Below, piece by piece: positions 53,743 through 62,197 of a stretch of 64,000 nucleotides of DNA (positions within the stretch are counted from its first letter, which is position 1; every line of letters starts with the position of its first letter). The DNA lies in NCBI RefSeq assembly GCF_010389155.1, contig NC_057769.1:14942735-15006734 (forward strand), written 5' to 3'. Below the pieces are notes generated by a model, which did not search any database, was not told where the DNA came from, and was given only the letters and a program-made list of their open reading frames with translations. A program made the position numbers and the translations under genes. Origin of the DNA: Erigeron canadensis (Eukaryota > Streptophyta > Magnoliopsida > Asterales > Asteraceae).

Positions 53743-54779
53743 AAAACATCATTCTGATATCGATCCATAACTGAATTAAATCACAGAATCATCAAAAATT
53801 CGAAATCAAAACCGTTTTTTTTTTTTTTTTGTCCATCCATTTTTCTTCATTTTTCACCGATCAAATCACATAAAATCATAGTTTTTTGTTCACCAATAAA
53901 TTCGTGATAGTTTAAAACATAATCCTTTCAAGTTCCAATTCGATCTAACTCTCGAGTTTGAATTTCTAGTTTTGGCGCGATTTTTGGGTTTCAAATCTGT
54001 TGTGTTTTGTGTTGAATTTTGTTCGTAGATGTGTAGCTGAGGTGAAAACGAGTCGTTTGTAAGTTATTTCAAGTTCTAACTCCTAGTAATTCAAAAGTTA
54101 TCGAAGTTTTTTAAGTCATTAATGGAGTTTCTGAAAATAACTGATTTCATGATGAAGAAGATGATGCCAGGACGATTTTCACTAGGACGATCTTCCTCAG
54201 ATCGTCTCAGTGCTTGAAACCTCATATTTCATACTTTAAGCTTTGTGACTTGTAGGACGATCCTCTCAAGATCGTTCTGACAAGTGTTTGTGTGTTGAGA
54301 AGTGTTTGTTTGTGGCTAATTAATCCGAAAGGATTGGTTTGGTCAATTCAAATACTTGGAAAGTATTTCATACTTGAAGGTTTTGGGACAGAAGGCTAGG
54401 ACAATCTTCATCAAGATCGTCTCAGCTTACTGATCCTAGGACGATCTCCATCAAGATCGTCTCAGTGTTTTCAAGTTTTTTTGTGTGTTTGGTTGATCAT
54501 TCGAAGTTGTTGCGATTGGGTATCACACACTTCTTGGGTAACTGATCTTCTAGATTGGTTTTGCTCAAATTTCTTTCTTTCCATTTCATACTGTTACTCT
54601 GTCCAATTATCTTCAAAATACTTGAAAATTTCAAATTCTCAAGAACCCAAGGACGATCTTACTAAGATAGTCTCATTTCCCATTTCTTCAAAATTCCAAA
54701 ACGATTTTCATTAATTCGTTTCATTTCTTAAACTTCAATCCAAAAACAAACCTCAATTTCAATTTCATTTCATACTTAG
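53743..54779 (+). other. Leader of copia element E with hairpin array
   Basis: About 1 kb of untranslated leader related to that of element C. It has GACGATCTT-type inverted repeats near 54172-54209, 54254-54279, 54399-54424, 54436-54463 and 54651-54676, and the GCGATTGGGTATCACACAC and CTGATCTTCTAGATTGGTTTTGC segments near 54512-54570. A T17 run lies near 53815-53831. The gag start is not reached: element D interrupts at 54780. Confidence 0.7.
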
Positions 54780-55451
54780 TGTAAGGTACCCTATTGTTGC
54801 GTGAATCGTAATAAGATGTGATTCATTATGTCAAGAGTGTGGAATCCTCTTGAGATTATTGCCTTCCGTCGATTAATGAACAATTAATCAACCTAAGGAG
54901 ATGCACAATGCTTGTGGTTCGTGTAGGAGATCATACGAAGGAACAATTAATCTTAATTCATGTATAATCAAAACGATTCACTAAGATCTAAAACCATTAA
55001 CCTATTTCCGTAGATTAGGTCTTGTATTTATACTAATAGGTATTGGGTTCGTGTGGGCTTCGGCCTTAATTACGTATTAGGCCAGTAATTAACAATAACC
55101 AATCTACCTCGTGCTGACGTCAGCACGAAGGTAATCCCATGTACTGATGACGTCAGCACGAGGGACGTGCCTTTGGTCCTTTGTTTTACTTCGTTTAGCT
55201 CGTACATAACATCCAATCATCGTTTAAGTGTGTTACGACACTCATAAACCTTGATTCTATGTTCTTGTACCTGCAAAACAATATATAACATGCAAACACA
55301 ATACAAAACATAAACAGATATAATATTGAAGTTCAAACGTAATCATTAAATATCAACAAAGTTGTTATTTAAATGATTACAAACATAGTTCCTAAAACAT
55401 AAACGATAATCAAATCTATGTTGCGATTGTCACAACGAATCTGCATCTACA
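54780..55451 (-). repeat. 3' LTR of element D (672 bp)
   Basis: On the minus strand starts TGTAGATGCAG next to the PPT and ends GGTACCTTACA. It contains two TGACGTCA-centred palindromes (55109-55128 perfect; 55144-55162), a GGCCGAAGCCCAC stretch and TATA box GTATAAATAC (55024-55033). Confidence 0.85.
55109..55162 (-). promoter_or_regulatory. TGACGTCA palindromes in the U3 of element D
   Basis: TCGTGCTGACGTCAGCACGA is a perfect 20-bp palindrome; the neighbour reads CTCGTGCTGACGTCATCAG on the minus strand. They lie about 80-130 bp upstream of the LTR TATA box. TGACGTCA is a known binding core for plant bZIP (TGA) factors; actual binding is inferred. Confidence 0.7.
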
Positions 55452-55462
55452 GACTCCCCCTT
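55452..55462 (-). other. Polypurine tract of element D
   Basis: AAGGGGGAGTC on the minus strand, directly before the 3' LTR start TGTAGATG. Confidence 0.8.
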
Positions 55463-56650
55463 GACGATTGCAACTAGATCTCATTAAAGTCTTCGAACTT
55501 GAACTTCAAAGCTATCCATTAAACAAAAGTCTTGTGCTATTCGCATGAATTCTCTCTTGTAAGCAATGTGCGAGAATGTTGCGATAGCGCCTTTCTTCAA
55601 CTCTTCAAAATTCCACTGCTGAACAAGGTGCGTTCAAAAGTCTTCTCTGATCACCTCTTGACAAGTTGACAACCTGCATTGGATCATACATGCGTAGCAA
55701 CATTTGTTCCTGTGAATCATCAACAAACATCTGTGCTTCACCTGACTTGATATCTATTTGCCAAAATGTCATTGCTGTCAGCATATCTTGATCTCATCTG
55801 ATAGCAGGAACCTTCTTAACACATTTAATCCTTCTTTGTTTAAAACGAAATGTGCCATCTTGATTCTTAATCTTCTTCATAGGTGTTGGCTTAATCAACC
55901 TCTCTTCTGGCTTCAGACATCTATCACTGAAATTTCTAATTCTTTCATCTCTGAATCTATTCCAGTAGAAATCTGCAAGTCCATTGCTCTGAAGATTAAC
56001 GAATCATTTTCTTCCCAAATCTATCATGTCAGAATCACTAAGAGAGTGGAAATGTCTTTGACTCATTGACATATACTGGCATCCTTCTTTTCTCTTGATA
56101 ACAAATAAATTGATTCTTTAATCATAAAACCAACTTTGTATCACTGAGAAATACTTAGGTGCATCCTTGTCTGAGACAAACTCCCAAAACATCGATGGCT
56201 TATACGTATCATGTATTACCAAACCAGTATGTCTTCTATAACCTAGAATCAGTCTATTAATAATAAACTCAGGATCTTGCTGCACCAGAGGTATATTAAA
56301 TCTTCTAAGATCAACCTCTCGTGTAGCATCTATATTCCAGAATAGATCAAATACATTATCATGTCCTTCATCTATTATATTTGCAGGTACAACAAACCTC
56401 AAACTTGCTGCATTCTTTGGTTCATCTGGACTTTCTCTTATTGGATTAAGATTGAGATGTTCCACTTCAGCTATTGTTCAACTTTAATGACTTCATCTTC
56501 ATTAAAGACACGATCAAATTCATAAGGTATATCAAGTAACCTTTTTCTATCAGCTTCTGAAGTAATGAATTCTCCTTCTTCCATATCTTCATCATTGATA
56601 CTTTCTAAGTCTTCTTCAGCATCAAGATCGTCCAATGCACCTATCCTTTG
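55463..56650 (-). pseudogene. Element D extra ORF, second part
   Basis: From 56650 leftwards: an acidic block (EEDLESINDEDMEEGEF), LLDIPYEFDRVFNED, ESPDEPKNAASLRFVVPANIIDEGHDN, VQQDPEFIINRL, YKPSMFWEFVSDKDAPKYFSVIQSWFYD-stop, then KRKEGCQYMSMSQRHFHSLSDS and, with several stops, text as far as the PPT. The MFWEF / DAPKYF block is conserved with element B (42440-42540). It is separated from the first part by an AT-rich gap that ends in an acceptor-like TTGCAG. Confidence 0.75.
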
Positions 56651-56911
56651 AAGCTTATCTGCAATTCAAACAATTTACATATACAAAGATAAAGAACATA
56701 AATCATAAGTCAAGACATAATAGTATAAATACATAAAAGAAATTAAAATAAATAATACTATATCATAAATATAATGCAACGATTATATTAATATTTATCT
56801 TATAATCTTTATCTATTTTAACTTACAACAATAATATTATATCATAAATATAATGTAACAAATACATTCATATTTATCTTATAATCATTACAAAAACAAA
56901 AATCATTAGCA
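56651..56911 (-). other. AT-rich intron-like gap in the element D extra ORF
   Basis: Matches 28283-28563 of element B: an internal duplication around ATAAGATAAATAT and a 3' end reading TTGAATTGCAG (minus strand) before coding text. Confidence 0.45.
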
Positions 56912-59421
56912 CTAAGGTTCATAATCCGAATCTGACTCTAACTCTGAAGATGTATGAGTTAACTCTGACTGTTCTTTCATTCGATCCCTAAGTGATCCTG
57001 GATCATAATAATTATCATAATCCATAATCTCTGCTCTAGCTCTCATATGAGCCTGTGGATCATATCCCAATCTCTTTTCTAGTCTATGCACAATTAATGG
57101 GTGCAAATCTGACTCTGTAGAGGCATTGGTAGTAGAATTAGTCTTAGTTGACTCACTATCCTGAGTAGATTTTCCTTTGCTAAGATTTTCTTTATCAATA
57201 TGATTATGCGGATCATTCACTAGCTTTTCTCGAATCTCCCTTTCTATTCTATCAGAATTAGAATTGGAGTTACTTGAATTGGAATCTTCCTCATCATCAT
57301 TATTTGGATCATCAGGATCTGCATCTGGAGGAGCCATCACTGCTTAACCTTTATCTTGAGTCCTAGAAGTACTAGCACCAGCTGAACTAGCAATCTCTGA
57401 CTCAGTTTGTCTTGACGACTCCCCCTGAATATCTGCAATCTCTGTATCCATAGCAGCATCAGTAGCATCTTGATCTTGACCCTGATTCTCTGGCTCACCA
57501 ACTGTTGGTTGTCGTTGATTTGGATCTTGAGCTCGATCTTGATCTTCATGATCATTATCTCTAGTATTCTTTGCTAGCTCATCATCCTTACAACCATCTT
57601 TATCTCCCCCTTGAGCCAAGAATTGGTCAAGTCTAGAACCAAGAGAATGAATAAGAGCTGTCATTACGTCCATCTCCTCTTGATGCTTGGCAGCTTGGAG
57701 CTTTAGCTGATTCTCCAAAGCTGTAACCCTCAACTCTAACATCTTCTTCTCAGAAAATAAACGACTCAGCTGCACTTGAATAGGAGCAACTGGACGTCAC
57801 GTAGAAGCAACATCTGATGTAAAGGCATGGGTGGCATCGTAGCTTCAAAAGAAGGCATACGAGCATTGAAAGTTCCTGTGGGAGGCATCTGAGGTCTTTG
57901 CAGAGGAGCCAACAAATGTCCCATTATTGTAGAAACAGGAACTATAGCCTGAATAGGAGCAGACGAAGGCCTAGGAACAACAAGTGTAGCCTCAGTGACA
58001 ACTTGTGCGCGAGAACCAATTCCTCTTATGATAAACTTTGGTCACGACCTTCTCACCCCAATAACAACACCAGCAGCAGAAGTAGCAGACACAGAAACAG
58101 GAATCTCAGAGACAGAAGCTCTTAAAGCAGCAACTGATGGAGTATCACCAACATTAGTTGCATGAGACCTCTCCATAGCAGCTTGATACATAGCAAAATC
58201 TCTATCAACTTCAGCTTGAGATCGCTGAGAAGTTGGAAGTTTCTCCATAGCATCAACTCCTTTTCCTTCTCTTCTTCTTCGTATTGGCAATCTTTCAACC
58301 TCTTCTTCATCTTCTTCTTCATCTTCTGAATCTTCAACCACATTAACAGGCAATTCAGAAGGACCAGCAACATCACCAACTGGAGCAGAGGTAGAAGTAG
58401 AAACTCCAGAAGTTGGTGGAACAAGATTTACAGGATCATCAATATCCTCCATAAGAGCATCCATATCTGAATCATGCTCCAGATCTCCAGCATATAAAGG
58501 AACATCATTGAGTCCCTCAAACTGATCAGCTCGTTCTTCTTGAGGATCATCTTGAGCCTGATCATCACCAGCAGCAGCAACAACAACGGGTTCTTCATCT
58601 TCCCAACCTTGTCTAGGTGCAACATAGTTAGGATTAATCAAATGTACGAACAATGGTGGATTATCAACATGTACCAGAACATTTCTTCCCGACAAATGCT
58701 TCATACTTTCAACAAATGCCTTATAAGTAAGACGACCTAAATTGAACGTAGGACCGTCAAATGGCAATTTAGCTGCAAAGTGACGAATGATTATCATCAT
58801 AAATCTTGGAAACAGAAAGAATTTCTTGTCTGTACCAAATGACCTCAACTGCTTCTCCAAATTATCAAAAATGTACTGAGAAAAGCTGTATGGCTTGTAC
58901 AGCACCAAGGCAACCATCTGAGAAGCGTTCTGGATATTCATCTGGTCATAGCCTGTACTCCGATGACTAATAGACCTCAACAAATAGTAAGCTAGCAACT
59001 TCCATTTGCCACGAAGATGATTCTTGAAGTATGGGTGAGAAATAGCACCAGTATAACCCATACGACGTAGAGCACCGTCACAAAATTCCTCTGAAAAGTC
59101 AGTCGGACCTTGCTCTATCTCGACATCACCTAAGTATAATATCGTCCGTATAGCCGAGAACGAGAATGAACGTCCTCCAACAGTAGTGCGAATGTGCATA
59201 TGATCACCCATCTGCACTGATCGGGCTGAGTTCCAAAACTCCCGAATGAGACTTATCACCAACGGAGGGTTCTCTGTCACAGCAAAATGTACACGAGAAC
59301 GTGCAAGAAACTGTAGGACACCATGAAACTCTGGCGTGCACCCCGTCTGAGTAATACTGAGATCGAGTGTAGCATTGTGCTCCTTGACGAACACACGAGC
59401 ATTGTTACCTTGTCCTGCCAT
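56912..59421 (-). pseudogene. Element D extra ORF, first part (459-codon open start)
   Basis: ATG at 59421 (MAGQGNNARVF). Residues 33-210 carry the shared domain: FLARSRVHFAVT, EFW (61-63), IRTILYL, RMGY (120-123), KWKLLAYYLL, RSTGYDQ, YSFSQYIFD (178-186), FPRF (204-207), then PNYVAPRQGW. An acidic region and coiled-coil region (MLELRVTALENQLKLQAAK) follow. Frame shifts occur near 58045 and at 57343, and the part ends in ELESDSDYEP-stop at 56912. TTTTTGTGCAG directly before GT-ATG is an excellent 3' splice site, so the start codon may be joined to an untranslated exon. This is the best-preserved copy of the family in the window. No known enzymatic motif. Confidence 0.83.
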
Positions 59422-62197
59422 ACCTGCACAAAAACAGACAAAAACGACAACAAAACGAAAAAGTTAGAAATTAAAAACAAAAAAAATAGGGTTTTTGTCT
59501 CGTCTGCTTCGTGATGACGTCATCACGAGGAAGATCCTCTTTGTCGTGATGTCAGCACGAGCTTCAAACGAAACCCAGAAACACGAAGCAAAAACATCTC
59601 CAGAAAATCATCAATGTGGACTTGTTTATGGATCGTGTATGCCCAGAAAATCAAAAAATCAAAACGAATTTGATGAATACGAAGTGGTTCATGTTCTTGA
59701 TGTTCTTCATGTGCATAGTGACCAAAACATAGTATCTTCAATTAATCTTGATTTTAAGTATGTTAACATGAACTTATGTTAGATTTAAAGTGTACAAACA
59801 TCAATTAATCCAATTTTAAGTCCAATTTTAAGTCCAAATCATCAAAATTTAAGATCAAATTCTTGGTTCGTCCTAGCTACTGTTCACGCGAAGAGTATTC
59901 AAAATTTGGGCATTATATCAACATGAAATCGTTAATTCTTACTTAGGGTGAAAACAGCTACGAATGAATAGTTCGCACGAGGGAGGCAAGTTCGTGTGAT
60001 TTACTTAGGGTTAATTTTCGATTAATGGTAATTAATGAATAGTAATAACCCATATTTATATTCGAATCCTCATGGGCCAGGCCGAAGGACTAACTTCGTG
60101 GGCTTTGTGATGACGTCAACGCGAGGCATGCTAACGTCAGTACGAACAAAGTCGAATTTTCAGCTTAGAATTCACACGAATTGCTTTCCCTAGCCAAATT
60201 TTGTCAATTTTCCAGAAAACTTATTAAGGAAAACTACAAAAATTCCAGAAACATAAACCTGTAGATACTCGTTACCAAAAACTTGTATCTACTCGAATAT
60301 GCAATCGTAGATCATCCGTACTAACTTGTCATCACAATAATGTATCAAATAAATCTTACATTATTATCTTGACATAAAATCGATCATTTCTTCATTGATG
60401 TTTAAATTTAAACAAATGCAAACTTACATCAAAACATATTTAATGTATAATGGATTACAATACATCAAAATATCATATCAACAACCTATCACATTACAAC
60501 TTAGGTTGTGATCTTGATAATACAATTATAACCTATCACACTAAGTCTTAGGTCAATAAATACAAGGCAATCCATCCTTGTAGCACAATTCAGTGTAATT
60601 TCTGAGCACCTTTTATTGTCCGTCGCAATGCAATTCTAAAAGCAAGCGAAAACAATTTTGCCTTCAATCACAATCTGAAATTTTGATGCCAATTACATTG
60701 TAAAATGAGTTTATTATCTGTAACCTGCACACTTAACAAACTTCATCAATGCACCAAAATCAACAAAATATCATAAATATGCAAAACAACCAAAATCTTA
60801 ACCTAGCAATCACTACAAGATCTAAGGCAAGTCCAATCTTTGTCAAGCATACTTATCAACCAAAAACAATTGAAATTTCAAAATTTTACTTGAAACACAT
60901 TCAAAAAGATTTTTTGACTTTTCAATTTCAAATCCATTTCATTTTTTACATTAAACAACTTATGTATTAATTAGAAAATCCATCTTTTAAACAGTTATAC
61001 CGTAAACTAGAAGATTCATATAATTCACTAAGAATTATAACTTTTAATGCTTATCAAATCTCTCGTACAATAAGAACTAGTTTGATACACAAACTGACAT
61101 TTATTACAAAAACAAAAATAAAAATAAAAATAAAAACAAAAACAAAACAAAACAAAATAAAAATAAAATAAAAACTAAACTACTTTATTTATTTACAAGA
61201 AATTCTAAGTTTTTGCAGATTAGATCAGATTAGCATTTACATAAGTCTGCAAGTGAGAAATAATTCTCTTATTATTAGTTATGAACAGTGACTCAACCAC
61301 GATTACCGGTATATTTGTCCTCTTAAACACTCGGTACTTCCAGTTTCCTTTGAGTTATGACACTTTCGGCATACCCTGGCCAAGGACAGTCACCATGTAA
61401 CCCGAGTAGCCTAATATGCCATTGAATATTTTGCGAACTTATATTCAGATATACTTCCTTAAACAAATCAATATATATTCAAAATCAAATCATGAGACAC
61501 TTTTTAGATAACAGAATTTTAACTACCTTGTGATTTAACTTATTTGCTTTTGCATTTCATTATTTATAAGGAACCCGTGATTTTCTATGAGACCCATGTA
61601 GCGAACTTTCTGACAACCTATCCCAAGTTGGAAGCTTTAGGTAGGCTAGGTATACAAAGACACCCCTAGGACATACTTGTCCGAATCTCAAAGACCACAT
61701 TAGCTCCTTACTTAACATTCATTTCATTTGCATAAACAATATCACATTTAGCTTTCATGCTCGTGAGTTGTAGAGGTTTTTGCCTATATTTTGAACAAAT
61801 CATATAGTAATGCTAGATCTTTCACAAAATTTAAGGACTTAGATCAATTCATTACTGAAAAGCAAGCATTCTCAGCCATATATCTGAATATGTTTCCCAC
61901 AAGAACATTGTATAGTTTAAGTTCAGATTAAGCAAAACCTTGCTACTTTGTGTCTACCAATATATCCCAAATTGTAATCACTGAACTAAGCAGTTATATT
62001 ACGATTAAGCAGACTTAAAAGCTAAGTACCCTCACTTCTAATCAACTCACAGCATTAACTTAAATCTCTTCATATTTTTGTCATTTTCAAATATTTCACA
62101 TTTTTATGGTTTTTTATGATACTAAGAACTCTTTTTGTATTTTTATGACTCTAGCTATTTACAGACACAAACTTACAAAATTAGTTCTTTGAGAGAT
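59422..62197 (-). other. Element D 2.8-kb spacer between pol and extra ORF
   Basis: Collinear with 22861-25700 of element B and non-coding in both. Near the extra ORF there is a perfect palindrome TCGTGATGACGTCATCACGA (59509-59528) and a half copy (59543-59562). Further upstream (60111-60153) are two more, followed by GGCCTGGCCCATGAGG and TATAAATA (60053-60060). An A-rich AAAAT/AAAAC repeat lies at 61103-61175. CCTAAGTAAGAAT (about 59935-59947) is a possible 5' splice site pairing with the acceptor at 59424. Confidence 0.7.
60053..60155 (-). promoter_or_regulatory. Internal LTR-like promoter of element D
   Basis: In transcription order: two TGACGTCA/TGACGTTA palindromes (60153-60111), AAGCCCACGAAG, GGCCTGGCCCATGAGG and TATAAATATGGG (60060-60049). 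The order copies that of the element's own LTR (palindromes, GGCCGAAGCCCAC, TATAAATAC), and element B has the same block at 24885-24985. It is placed to transcribe the extra ORF starting at 59421. Confidence 0.6.
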
